Positions 55,384-64,000 of a DNA stretch of 64,000 nt are shown here, piece after piece (position 1 is the stretch's first letter; every line of letters begins with the position of its first letter). Source of the DNA: Serinibacter arcticus (GTDB lineage Bacteria; Actinomycetota; Actinomycetes; Actinomycetales; Beutenbergiaceae). Under the pieces are notes generated by a model. It searched no databases. It was not told the DNA's origin and saw only the letters and a program-made list of their open reading frames with translations. The stretch covers positions 2,108,001-2,172,000 of the forward strand of contig NZ_PYHR01000002.1 in the NCBI RefSeq assembly GCF_003121705.1. The letters run 5' to 3'. Both the position numbers and the translations under genes were made by a program.

Positions 55384-57234
55384 CTACGGCAGCTCGACCC
55401 GCTGGAGGAGGAACAGCTCCTCCATCAGCAGCCCGCCGTCCACGACGGCGGCCGGTCGGCCGGTGAGGGTGACGCTCCCGAGCACGTCGCCCGTCGCGGC
55501 GTCGAGAACGGCCCTCGAGCCCTCGTTGTCCAGGTCGACGAGCACGCGGTCGCCCGCCACGACGACCGTGGGGTACTGCGCGGCGTCGATCGCCGTGGTC
55601 CACAGCAGCTGGGACGTGGCCGGGTCGACCACCGAGATGGTCACGACCGTCGGCTCGTCCCAGTCGTCCCGCTCCTCCTGGGTGTAGATCACCGGGACGG
55701 CCTGCGTCCCGGCGAGGGTCACCGAGTCCGGCGTCACCAGGATCTCGGGGCCGGGGACACCCGTCGTCGGGTCCACGACGCGGTACAGCGACTCGTACCC
55801 GTCGTCCGTGGAGCGGTAGTCGGACGCGAGGAGCAGCGGCACCCGCTCGTAGAGCCCGGTCCGCAGGGACAGGTCGTCGTTCGTCCAGAGGACCTCGCCC
55901 GTCGGCGTGAGCGCGGAGGCGCCGGAGTCGTCCCTGGCCTCGCAGACGTAGGCGTCCGCGAGCACCGCCCCCGACCAGCACTCCGCGATGTCCGTGACAC
56001 CGGTCGGGTCGAGCGCGACCACGCCGCTGGGGAGCGTCAGCACCGCACCGTCCCCGACGCCGACGAGATCGGTCGACCACCCCAGCTCGTACTCGCCCTC
56101 GTACTCCTCGACGAACCGCTCGGCGAGGTCCGCGGGGAGGTCGTCGAGGTCGTCGCGCCAGCGCAGCAGCCCCTGGTCGGTGTACCAGGTCAGCGAGGTG
56201 TCGCCGGTGGCGAGGTCGGGGGTGTCGAGGGTGACGACGCCGCCCGGCGTGGTGGCGATCAGCGCCACCTCGTCGGTCACGCGCCAGCGGGTCACCTCCT
56301 CGCCCGTGGCGACGTTGAGCGTCACGATGCTCGGGTCGCCGTCGAGGAGGCCGGCGCACGTGAGCAGGTCGCTGCCGCGACCGAGCGCGCCGTCGACGGG
56401 CGCGCACCTCGCCCGATCGACGTCGAGCAGATCCTTCGCGGATCCGTCCTCGAGCGAGAATGCGCGGAGCACGGTGGGCTCCAGCTCCTGCCACGGGTCG
56501 GGGCCGAACCGGCCGACTGCCCAGTCCCCGACGACGACGAGGCTCTGGTTCGGCTCCGCGCCCGCCCGGAGGCCGTGCATCGGGTCCGAGACGAGGAGCG
56601 AGTCGTTCTCCACGTCGACGGACCACAGGACGTCGGAGACCGCGGCGGGGACGGAGACCGGCGCGGCGGACGGCGACGAGGACGAGCCTCCCGTCGAGGT
56701 CGCCTCCTCGTCCGCCCCGTCCCTGGCCATGTTCGAGCCGACGACGACGGCGACGGCGACGACCGCGACGGCCGCGCCCACCAGCAGGGACGGGCGCTGC
56801 TTGCGCGGCGGCGCCACCGGGGGCGTCGAGCCCGTGGCGGTGTACGCGTACGGCTGCCTGCCGGTCCCACCGGGCGGGGTGACACCGGGCGGCGTCGTGC
56901 CCGTGCCGCCTGTCCCCGGCGCCGTGCCGTACAGGGCGGGGCCGCCGCGCTGCTGGCGCTTGCGTCCGCGGCGTCCCGGGGCCTGGGGTGCGCGCGCACC
57001 CGGCTGCGCGCCCGGGGGCGGCGTCGACCAGGACGGCGGCGCGTTCCACGCCGGGGCCGGCGGCACCGGGGCGGGCGTGCTGGGCGCGGCGGGCGGCCCT
57101 GAGGTGGCGGGCGGCGCGGCGGGGGTGGCGGGTGCGGAGGCCGGCGGCACGGCGGCCCCCGGCTGGAACCCGGGCAGTCCACCGGTGAAGTCGTACGCCG
57201 GAGGGAGCTCGACGTCGTCATCCGGATCAGGCAC
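55384..57234 (-). CDS. membrane-anchored PQQ-like propeller protein, paralog 1
   Basis: A 616-residue protein. A cytoplasmic Pro/Ala/Gly-rich N-terminus opens with LPPAYDFTGGLPGFQPG, a motif shared with the next two genes. One membrane helix lies near 150-168 (LLVGAAVAVVAVAVVVGSN). The outer domain consists of propeller blades (SLLVSDPMHGLRAG, TWYTDQGLLRWRDDLDDL, GTQAVPVIYTQEERDD). It ends LLQRVELP. Enzymatic function is not indicated. It is the last of three tandem leftward paralogs. Confidence 0.78.
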   Translation of the reverse strand: MPDPDDDVELPPAYDFTGGLPGFQPGAAVPPASAPATPAAPPATSGPPAAPSTPAPVPPAPAWNAPPSWSTPPPGAQPGARAPQAPGRRGRKRQQRGGPALYGTAPGTGGTGTTPPGVTPPGGTGRQPYAYTATGSTPPVAPPRKQRPSLLVGAAVAVVAVAVVVGSNMARDGADEEATSTGGSSSSPSAAPVSVPAAVSDVLWSVDVENDSLLVSDPMHGLRAGAEPNQSLVVVGDWAVGRFGPDPWQELEPTVLRAFSLEDGSAKDLLDVDRARCAPVDGALGRGSDLLTCAGLLDGDPSIVTLNVATGEEVTRWRVTDEVALIATTPGGVVTLDTPDLATGDTSLTWYTDQGLLRWRDDLDDLPADLAERFVEEYEGEYELGWSTDLVGVGDGAVLTLPSGVVALDPTGVTDIAECWSGAVLADAYVCEARDDSGASALTPTGEVLWTNDDLSLRTGLYERVPLLLASDYRSTDDGYESLYRVVDPTTGVPGPEILVTPDSVTLAGTQAVPVIYTQEERDDWDEPTVVTISVVDPATSQLLWTTAIDAAQYPTVVVAGDRVLVDLDNEGSRAVLDAATGDVLGSVTLTGRPAAVVDGGLLMEELFLLQRVELP

Positions 57235-57281
57235 GATCCGAGACTACGACGACGGCGGTGCTCGCCGGGGATCGGGGGCGC

Positions 57282-59069
57282 TCAGCCGAGGTCGACGCGC
57301 CGGATCTCGAAGAGCTCGTGCACGAGTGCGCCGCCCGGCACGACGGCGGCGAACGAGCCGCTCCCGGTGAGCAGCCCGAGTACGTCCCCCGTCCTCACGT
57401 CGAGCACCACCCACTCGCGGAACGTCCGCGCGACCAGCACCCGGTCCTCCGTGACGAGCACGCGGGGGTGCCGCTCCGTCTCGACGGGCGTGGTCCAGGC
57501 GATCGTCCCCGTCGCGGGGTCGAGCACCGAGACCTCCGTCGTGGCGACCTCGTCGGACGTCGCGGAGCCGGGGCGAGCCGTCAGGACCGGGACGGCCGCC
57601 GTGCCGTCGACGTCGACCGGGTCCGGGCCACGCAGGATCTCGGGTCCGGCCCGACCCGTGACGGGGTCGAGGATCCGGTAGGACCGGTCCGTGAAGCTGT
57701 TGTCGAGGTACTCCTGGGTGAGGAGGATCGGGGCTCTCGTGCGCAGCGTCGACCGCAGGTCGACGTCCTCGCTCTCCCACAGGAGCGCGCCGGACGGCGC
57801 GATCCCGCGCGTCACCCCGGTCTCCAGGTCCGAGCAGACGGCGGAGCCCGCCAGGACGGTGCCCCACCGGCAGTCTCCCGACGCGGTGACCCCGCTCTCG
57901 TCCACGACGGCCAGCGCGGATCCGGCGACCAGGGCGGCGCCGTCCCCCACCGCCACGAGCTCGGTGGTGTACGCGAGCCGCCAGCCGTCGTCGCGCTGGT
58001 GGACGATCTCCTCGCGGACCGCGTCGGGGAGATCCTCGAGGTCGTCGCTCCAGCGCTGGGTGCCGTCCGCGGCGTACCACCGCAGCGCCGTCGCCCCGGT
58101 CTCGCCGTCGACCCTGTCCAGGACGACGTACCCGTCCGTCGTCGCGGTCATCAGGTCGACCGGGCTCCGGAGCGGGAACCGCTCGACCTCCGCCCCCGTG
58201 GCGACGTCGAGGGTCACCATCGCGGTCGTCCCGCCGATGCCGCCGGCGCACGCGAGCAGGCCGCCGCCCCGCCCGAGATCCTCCGGGACGGCGACGCATC
58301 GCGGACGATCCATCGTGACGAGGTCGCTCGCGTCGCCGTCGGCGAGATCGAACGCGCGGACGGTCGCCGGCGTCGTCTCGTCCCACGGGTCCTCGGTGAA
58401 GCGTCCGACCACCCGGTCCCCCACCGCCAGGAGGGCGTCGTCGGGGACGGCGTAGTCGGTGGAGCCGTCCATCCCGTCGTCGACGAGGAGGGCGGCGCTC
58501 TCGACGTCGTGCGACCACAGGACGCTGCCCGTGCTCGGCAGCTCGGGCAGCGCGACGCCGCCGCTCCCGCCCTCGTTCCCGACGTTGTTGGCGACGAGGA
58601 CCACCGCCACCGTGACCCCGACCGCCGCGCCGACCAGGCGGTAGGGGCGCTGCTTGCGGGGAGGCGGGGGCGAGGGGCGCGACGGCGGAGGCGTGGGCGA
58701 CGTGGTGCCGGTCGGGCCGGCGGAGGTGGTCGGGGCGGCGGCGCCGCGGCGGCGCGTCGACGCGGGGGGCGTGCCACCGGGGGCCGTCACGCCCGGGGGT
58801 GTGCCGTACAGCGCGGGGCCGCTCGAGCGCCGGTTCCGCCGCTTCGGGGGACGCCCGGGCGGGACCTGGCCGGGCGACGGGTCCGGCGTGGTCGACGGTG
58901 GCGGGGTCGGCGGCGTCGCCGGTGGCGGGGTGGACGGTGACGCGACGACCGGGGGAACGGGAGCGGCGGGCGGGATCCGCGGCGTCGCGGGCGGGGTCGT
59001 GGTGAATCCGGGAAGACCGACGGAGAAGTCGTACGCGGGCGGGAGCTCGACGTCGTCCGGTTCGGCCAC
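57282..59069 (-). CDS. membrane-anchored PQQ-like propeller protein, paralog 2
   Basis: A 595-residue protein built like its neighbours: PPAYDFSVGLPGFTT near the N-terminus, proline-rich linker, membrane helix near 140-160 (RLVGAAVGVTVAVVLVAN) and an outer propeller with VVGRFTEDPWDETTP and LRWYAADGTQRWSDDLEDLP. It ends IRRVDLG. Identity to paralog 1 appears highest around the LRWYxxDGxxRWxDDL segment. It is 47 bp upstream of paralog 1, so the genes probably form one transcript with divergence after duplication. Confidence 0.78.
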   Translation of the reverse strand: MAEPDDVELPPAYDFSVGLPGFTTTPPATPRIPPAAPVPPVVASPSTPPPATPPTPPPSTTPDPSPGQVPPGRPPKRRNRRSSGPALYGTPPGVTAPGGTPPASTRRRGAAAPTTSAGPTGTTSPTPPPSRPSPPPPRKQRPYRLVGAAVGVTVAVVLVANNVGNEGGSGGVALPELPSTGSVLWSHDVESAALLVDDGMDGSTDYAVPDDALLAVGDRVVGRFTEDPWDETTPATVRAFDLADGDASDLVTMDRPRCVAVPEDLGRGGGLLACAGGIGGTTAMVTLDVATGAEVERFPLRSPVDLMTATTDGYVVLDRVDGETGATALRWYAADGTQRWSDDLEDLPDAVREEIVHQRDDGWRLAYTTELVAVGDGAALVAGSALAVVDESGVTASGDCRWGTVLAGSAVCSDLETGVTRGIAPSGALLWESEDVDLRSTLRTRAPILLTQEYLDNSFTDRSYRILDPVTGRAGPEILRGPDPVDVDGTAAVPVLTARPGSATSDEVATTEVSVLDPATGTIAWTTPVETERHPRVLVTEDRVLVARTFREWVVLDVRTGDVLGLLTGSGSFAAVVPGGALVHELFEIRRVDLG

Positions 59070-59107
59070 CTCTCGAGACTACGACGAGCTCTGGGGCCCG
59101 TGCCCGC

Positions 59108-60583
59108 TCAGCCGAGCGCGATCCTCGACATCCGGCCGCCCAGCGACGCGAGCAGCACGTCCCCCGAGGTCGTCAGCGTGCCCGAGATGGAGACGACCGC
59201 GACCTCCTTGCCCGTCTCGGCCGACAGAACCGTCCACTCCGGCCACGTCCGCTGGACCAGCACGTGCGAGTCCGTCACGACCGTCTCGGCAGACCAGTAC
59301 GCCTGGATCGTCGTGGTCCACCGCTCCTGCCCCGTGACGGGGTCGAGGGCGACCAGCGTCCGCGGGACCCCGTTCTCTCCCGAGTCGCCGTCCGTCTGGA
59401 GGAGCGGAACCGTGGGCGTGCCGACGACGTCGACGCGATCGGCGCCGGTCAGCAGCGCCGGGCCGACCTCACCCGTCGCGGGATCGACCCAGCCGACGGC
59501 GCCCGTCTCCCAGTTCTCGGAGACGAGGACGTCCGGCCGCGGCCGGATCGGCACCTCGCGCAGCCGCAGGTCCGGCTGGCTCCACAGCACCTCGCCCGCG
59601 CGCTCGAGCCTCGTGCCCTCCCAGGTGGTGCAGGCGACGGCGTCGCCCACGACACCGGCGAACCGGCAGTCCTCCCGGGTGGTCCAGCCGTTCTCGTCGA
59701 GCACGAGAGTCGAGCTCGACGACGTCACGACGACCTGGTCGCCGACGTCGACGAAGTCCGCGTACGGCGACGGGCTCGTGGTCCCGTCGCGCTCGAACAG
59801 CAGCTCCTCGCCCAGACCGTCCGTCCGGACGTCGGCCTCCCACCGGAGCGTGCCGTCCAGGTCGTACCAGCGCAGACCCGATCCGGCGTCGGGATGGTCG
59901 AGCACCACGAGGCCGGTCGCGCTCGCGTGGACGGCGATCGCCGTGGCGGGCACCTCCCACTGCAGGTCGGTGCGGCCGGTGCGCAGGTCGAGGATCTCCA
60001 CCAGGCCGGCGTCGCCGTTCCCGGTCCCGTCGACAGCGCGGCTGACGCACGCCAGCTGCCGCGGGTCCGCGCCGGCACCGGTGCGCGGAACCGCCTCGCA
60101 GCGCACGTCGACCAGGTCCCGGCTCCACTCCAGCGCGCCGTCGTCGAGGTCGTAGGACTCGAGCGTGACCTCCTGCGCACCCATCTCGTTCGCGTCCGGC
60201 GGGCCGACCCGCCACAGGGCGTGGTCGCCGACGACGGTCACGGGCTCGTCCCACCAGCGTCCCAGACCGTCGAGGGGCTCCTCCAGGGGCTCGAGGGCGC
60301 TACGGGAGGGGACCTGCCAGGCGACGTCACCGAGCGCCGGGGTCGTCGACCCACCGGTCGGGCCGTCACCCCCGGTGTAGACCAGACCACCGACCACGGC
60401 GGCGACGGCGACCGCGACCCCCGCGATCAGGCCACCGTTCCGCCTCGGCCGCGGCGCCGGGGTCCCGGGGCGGCCCGGCCCACCAGCGCCACCGCGCCCG
60501 CTCCCGCCCGACGCGCCGAACTCCGGCATCCCACCGGGGAAGTCGTACGACGGCGGCGCCTGGTCACCCGGGTTCGTGCTCAT
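59108..60583 (-). CDS. membrane-anchored PQQ-like propeller protein, paralog 3
   Basis: A 491-residue shorter paralog. The N-terminus APPSYDFPGGMPEFGAS carries the shared motif, with a much shorter proline-rich linker. A membrane helix lies near 49-70 (GLIAGVAVAVAAVVGGLVY). The outer region has the same blade types (LRWYDLDGTLRWEADV, LLQTDGDSGENG). It ends MSRIALG. It is the first gene of the tandem group. Confidence 0.78.
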   Translation of the reverse strand: MSTNPGDQAPPSYDFPGGMPEFGASGGSGRGGAGGPGRPGTPAPRPRRNGGLIAGVAVAVAAVVGGLVYTGGDGPTGGSTTPALGDVAWQVPSRSALEPLEEPLDGLGRWWDEPVTVVGDHALWRVGPPDANEMGAQEVTLESYDLDDGALEWSRDLVDVRCEAVPRTGAGADPRQLACVSRAVDGTGNGDAGLVEILDLRTGRTDLQWEVPATAIAVHASATGLVVLDHPDAGSGLRWYDLDGTLRWEADVRTDGLGEELLFERDGTTSPSPYADFVDVGDQVVVTSSSSTLVLDENGWTTREDCRFAGVVGDAVACTTWEGTRLERAGEVLWSQPDLRLREVPIRPRPDVLVSENWETGAVGWVDPATGEVGPALLTGADRVDVVGTPTVPLLQTDGDSGENGVPRTLVALDPVTGQERWTTTIQAYWSAETVVTDSHVLVQRTWPEWTVLSAETGKEVAVVSISGTLTTSGDVLLASLGGRMSRIALG

Positions 60584-60655
60584 GATCGCGACGCTAGCGC
60601 CCCGGCCCGCACGGGTGGGAGTCCGATCGCCGACCCTGCCACCCGGGGCCCGGCC

Positions 60656-61540
60656 TCAGCCCGCGACCCGCGCGATGTGCCGCGCGACCACCGGGTCGGC
60701 CAGGTAGTACTCGATGGCGTGCCGCCCGTCGTCGGGGTTGACCACGCCCGGCTCCTCGACCACGTCGCCCGCGGGCAGCAGACCGCCCACCAGGCCACCG
60801 ATCGCGACGGCGTCGCGTGCGTCACGCGCGTTCACCCACGACCGCACGGGCGTCGGCATCCGCCGCGTCTCCAGACGACCGAGCGCCTGGATCACGGGCT
60901 GCCACGCCAGGGGCGCCCCCATCGTGAGGAGGAGCGGCACGTCCCAGGACTCCGCCGCCGGGTGCGCGCGGAGCACGTGGTAGGCGATGACGGCCCCGAG
61001 CGAGTGACCCAGCACCACCACGGGGCCACCGGTCGGCGCGGCCTGCGCGACGCCGTCGTCGATCATCTGGCGCAGCCGCGCATCGGTGAGGTAGCCGAAG
61101 CACTCGCGGGCGACGAAGGCGACCGTCGCCCCGGACATGCCGGGCACGTAGCGGTCGACGGCGGCCAGCACCGTCCGAACCCGGCCCCAGTCCTCCGAAC
61201 CCGACCCGGTGTCGGCGGATCCGGTGACCGCCTCGAGCTGCTCGGGCGTGAACGCGAAAGACTCCCCGACGGCGGCGACGACGTCCCGGACGAACTCGCG
61301 CTCGTCCACCGGGAGGTCGCCGCGCAGGGAGACCCGCTCCGCCTCGGCACGCGCCACACCGCCGACCAGATGCTTGAGATTGCCCCCGTACCAGGGGAGC
61401 CGGACGTCCTCGTCCGTGAAGGGCGCCTCGATGCCCGCGGCGTCGAATCCGCTGCGCAGCGCGACCACCCACTGCTGCTTCATCTCGACGGGTCCGAACA
61501 ACGGGCGGCTCCGTCCGTGCACCAGAAGAATGTTCACCAT
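60656..61540 (-). CDS. alpha/beta-hydrolase-fold protein
   Basis: A 294-residue protein. ILLVHGRSRPLFG opens the fold, and VVVLGHSLGAVIAYHVL (Ser about 174) is the nucleophile elbow. The C-terminal His is probably in GRHAIEYYLADP and an Asp in VNARDARDAVA, as in the esterase/lipase class of actinobacteria. The ATG at 61540 is chosen for the MVNILLVHG start and an AGAGGTGG site upstream. Substrate unknown. It is divergent from the Mrp gene. Confidence 0.78.
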   Translation of the reverse strand: MVNILLVHGRSRPLFGPVEMKQQWVVALRSGFDAAGIEAPFTDEDVRLPWYGGNLKHLVGGVARAEAERVSLRGDLPVDEREFVRDVVAAVGESFAFTPEQLEAVTGSADTGSGSEDWGRVRTVLAAVDRYVPGMSGATVAFVARECFGYLTDARLRQMIDDGVAQAAPTGGPVVVLGHSLGAVIAYHVLRAHPAAESWDVPLLLTMGAPLAWQPVIQALGRLETRRMPTPVRSWVNARDARDAVAIGGLVGGLLPAGDVVEEPGVVNPDDGRHAIEYYLADPVVARHIARVAG

Positions 61541-61603
61541 GGTGTCCACCTCTCGTCCTTGAGGCCACCATGGTGCCACGTCGCCCCTGACGTGGTCAGC
61601 CCT

Positions 61604-61634
61604 TGGCAAGTACTTGAATGGTGCACGGTAGGAT
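61604..61634. promoter_or_regulatory. palindrome and possible promoter in the hydrolase/mrpA gap
   Basis: CAAGTACTTG (61607-61616) is a perfect palindrome overlapping TTGGCA (61604-61609); TAGGAT follows at 61629-61634 with a 19-bp gap, longer than ideal. It is a candidate operator or promoter serving mrpA. Confidence 0.35.
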
Positions 61635-61676
61635 GGTCAACGATCCCCGGCCGCCCTCCGACCTGACGGGACCGCG

Positions 61677-64000
61677 ATGCTCCAGATCCTCCTGCTGCAC
61701 GTCGCGGCAGCGTTGGTGGCGCCCCTCCTCCTGAACCGCTGGGGGCGGCGCATGTTCGCCGTGCTCGGCCTCGCCCCGGCGAGCGCCGCCGTGTGGGCGC
61801 TCACCCACACGAGCGAGGTGATGGCGGGGAATCCCGTCGTCGAGACCTACCGCTGGGTGCCCGAGCTCGACCTCGAGATCACCTTCCGGCTCGACACCCT
61901 GTCGTGGTTCATGGTGCTCATCGTCGGTGCGGTCGGCGCCCTCGTGCTCGCCTACTGCGCCTGGTACTTCGCCGCCGCCGCGAGCGGCAAGGGCCGCTTC
62001 GGAGGCGTCTTCGTCGCCTTCGCCGGCGCCATGCTCGGGCTGGTCGCGACCGACTCGACGCTCATGCTCTACCTGTTCTGGGAGCTGACCACGGTCTTCT
62101 CCTACCTGCTCATCGGTCACTACAGCGATCGCAAGGTCTCCCGCCGCGCCGCCATGCAGGCGATCATCGTCACCACCTTCGGCGGCCTCGCGATGCTCGG
62201 CGGGATCATCGTGCTCGGGCAGGTCGAGGGCGGGTCGTACTCCCTGCACGAGCTCGTGACGGCCCCGCCCGCGATGACGACGCTGACCTCCGTCGGCATC
62301 ATCTGCGTGCTCGTGGGCGCCGTGAGCAAGTCGGCCCTCATCCCGTTCCACTTCTGGCTCCCCGCCGCGATGGCCGCCCCGACACCGGTGAGCGCCTACC
62401 TGCACGCGGCCGCGATGGTGAAGGCCGGCGTCTACCTCGTCGCCCGCCTCGCCCCGGGTTCTCCACGTGGGCGTCGTGGGAGTGGCCGCTCCTCATCCTC
62501 GCGGGCGCCACGATGCTGCTCGGCGGCTACCGCGCGCTGCGGCAGTGGGACCTCAAGCTCGTCCTCGCCTACGGCACCGTCAGCCAGCTCGGCCTGCTGA
62601 TCATGCTGGTGGGCCAGAGCGACCGCGCCGTCGCCCTCGCCGGCATCGCGATGATCGGCAGCCACGCGATGTTCAAGGCCACGCTGTTCCTCACCGTCGG
62701 CATCGTGGACGCCGCGACCGGTACCCGCGACATCCACCAGCTCTCCAACCTCCGGCGGTCGATGCCGTTCCTGTCGGTCGTCGCCGGGCTCGCCATCGCC
62801 TCCATGATCGGGATCGCGCCGCTGGCCGGGTACGTGGCCAAGGAGGCCGCACTCGAGGGGCTCGTCCACGAGGGCGGACCGCGCAGCACCGCCCTGCTGG
62901 TGGTCCTGGTGCTCGGCTCGGTCCTCACCGTCGCGTACGGCCTGCGGTTCTGGTGGGGCGCGTTCTCCCGCAAGCACGGGCTCGAGGACACCCCCACGGA
63001 CCGCGAGGCCTGGCAGATGTTCGTCTCGCCGACGGTCCTCGCCGTCGCCGGCCTCGCGACGGGTCTGGTCCCGGCGCTGGGCGAGCGTCTGCTCGCACCG
63101 TTCGCCGACACCTACCCCACGGGCGACGCGGGTCACCTCACGCTGTGGGGCGGCTTCGGCCTCCCGCTGTACCTGACGATCGGTATCCTCGTCGGCGGCG
63201 CCGCGCTGTTCTGGTGGCGCGGCCGCGACTCCGGGCTCCAGCGCCGCGCGAGCTTCGCGTTCGACGCCGAGGAGACCTACCGCCGCTTCATGCGCCTGCT
63301 CGACCGCGGCGCCGGTTTCGTCACGTCCCTCACCCAGCGCGGTTCGCTGCCGTTCTACCTGACCGTGATCCTGCTCGTGGCCGTCCTGGCGTCCTCGACA
63401 GCGATGCTGACCGGCGACGACGTCCGGCTCGGCGACGTCCGGGCCTGGGACTCCCCGGCCCAGCTCGCCGTCGGCGCCGTCGTGATCTTCGGCGCGATCG
63501 CCGCCGCCCGCGCCCGCCGCCGCCTCAAGGCCGTGCTGCTCATGGGCATCTCGGGCTACGGCGTCGCCGTCCTCTACGAGCTCCACGGGGCGCCCGACCT
63601 GGCGCTGACGCAGGTGCTCGTCGAGACCGTGACCCTCGTGGTGTTCATGCTCGTGCTGCGTCGCCTGCCGACCTACTTCTCCAACCGTCCGCTCGCCGAC
63701 AGCCGCTGGCTGCGCGCGGCGCTGGGCACCGCCGTCGGGCTGGTGGTCAGCCTCCTGGCGATCATCGCCGTCAACGCCCGCACCGCCACCCCCGTCTCGG
63801 TGAACTTCCCGGACGAGGCGTACGACTACGGCTACGGCAGGAACATCGTCAACGTCACGCTGGTCGACATCCGCGCCTGGGACACCATGGGCGAGATCTC
63901 GGTGCTCCTCGTGGCCGCCACCGGCGTCGCGTCGCTGGTCTTCCTCCGGGTGCGGACGGCACGCGTCGAGCGGGCCTCCGACCTCGCGGGCGAGCGGCTC
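61677..64000 (+). CDS. mrpA: Mrp-type Na+/H+ antiporter subunit A, one frameshift, runs off the window
   Basis: At least 775 residues are present. The N-terminal proton-channel part resembles complex I NuoL: FWELTTVFSYLLIGHYS (about 138), SKSALIPFHFWLPAAMAAPTPVSAYLHAAAMVKAG (about 219, in parts). At the run CCCCGGG (62452-62458) one base is missing; after repair the frame continues FSTWASWEWPLLILAGATM, then IGSHAMFKATLFLTVG, and stays open to the last base. The C-terminal part carries ELHGAPDLALTQVLVETVTLV, typical of MrpA. The remaining mrp genes should lie beyond the window. The protein should sit in the membrane and exchange Na+ for H+. Confidence 0.88.

Noticed and set aside
62432-63586. 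A 384-codon minus-strand frame opposite mrpA
   Set aside because: The opposite strand gives recognisable MrpA sequence once the 62452-62458 frameshift is repaired; this frame is low-complexity.

Overview
The window is a chromosomal segment of a very high-GC Gram-positive actinobacterium. The best taxonomic clue is the cellobiose phosphorylase at about 51.2-53.6 kb. From memory, its whole sequence closely resembles the Cellulomonas enzymes, and a CebR-type operator lies just upstream. This suggests Cellulomonas or a close Cellulomonadaceae/Micrococcales relative. Nothing phage-like, no insertion sequence and no CRISPR array was seen.

Region 1 (0-21 kb) is a surface-glycan locus. A partial DUF6270 gene and wecB (UDP-GlcNAc 2-epimerase) read rightward. 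Converging on them is a roughly 19-kb leftward transcription unit: a giant secreted mosaic protein (about 3,808 aa once repaired; lectin-like, FN3, PA14, malectin-like and beta-propeller modules), four glycosyltransferases and wecC (UDP-ManNAc dehydrogenase). WecB and WecC together would supply UDP-ManNAcA, the glycosyltransferases would build a polymer, and the giant protein could bind or display glycans outside the cell.

Region 2 (21-31.5 kb) holds a transglutaminase and ATP-grasp/alpha-E pair, a subtilase followed by a small I9-like protein, an XRE regulator, a membrane Ser/Thr kinase, a secreted VWA protein and gluconokinase. Region 3 (31.5-47.5 kb) is mostly housekeeping and accessory metabolism: two MFS carriers, a methyltransferase fused to a degenerate NMNAT-like domain, an Rsm22-type methyltransferase, an M50 protease, a Nudix hydrolase, a GT-C mannosyltransferase, a glutathionyl-hydroquinone-reductase-like protein, a TetR/DHA2 pair, an alpha/beta hydrolase and a GT4-like protein. 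Region 4 (47.5-64 kb) has rtcB, tRNA-Gly(CCC), four paralogous membrane-anchored PQQ-like propeller proteins, cellobiose phosphorylase, dCTP deaminase and the start of an Mrp antiporter operon.

Two cross-cutting observations matter. First, three genes carry five apparent -1 frameshifts (near 8.32, 8.82, 12.55, 19.80 and 62.45 kb). Each lies in a short G or C run and each is repaired by adding one base, so assembly error is the likeliest cause. Second, several intergenic gaps carry short repeat families, including three copies of a 59-bp palindromic element at 36.5, 38.0 and 40.4 kb.
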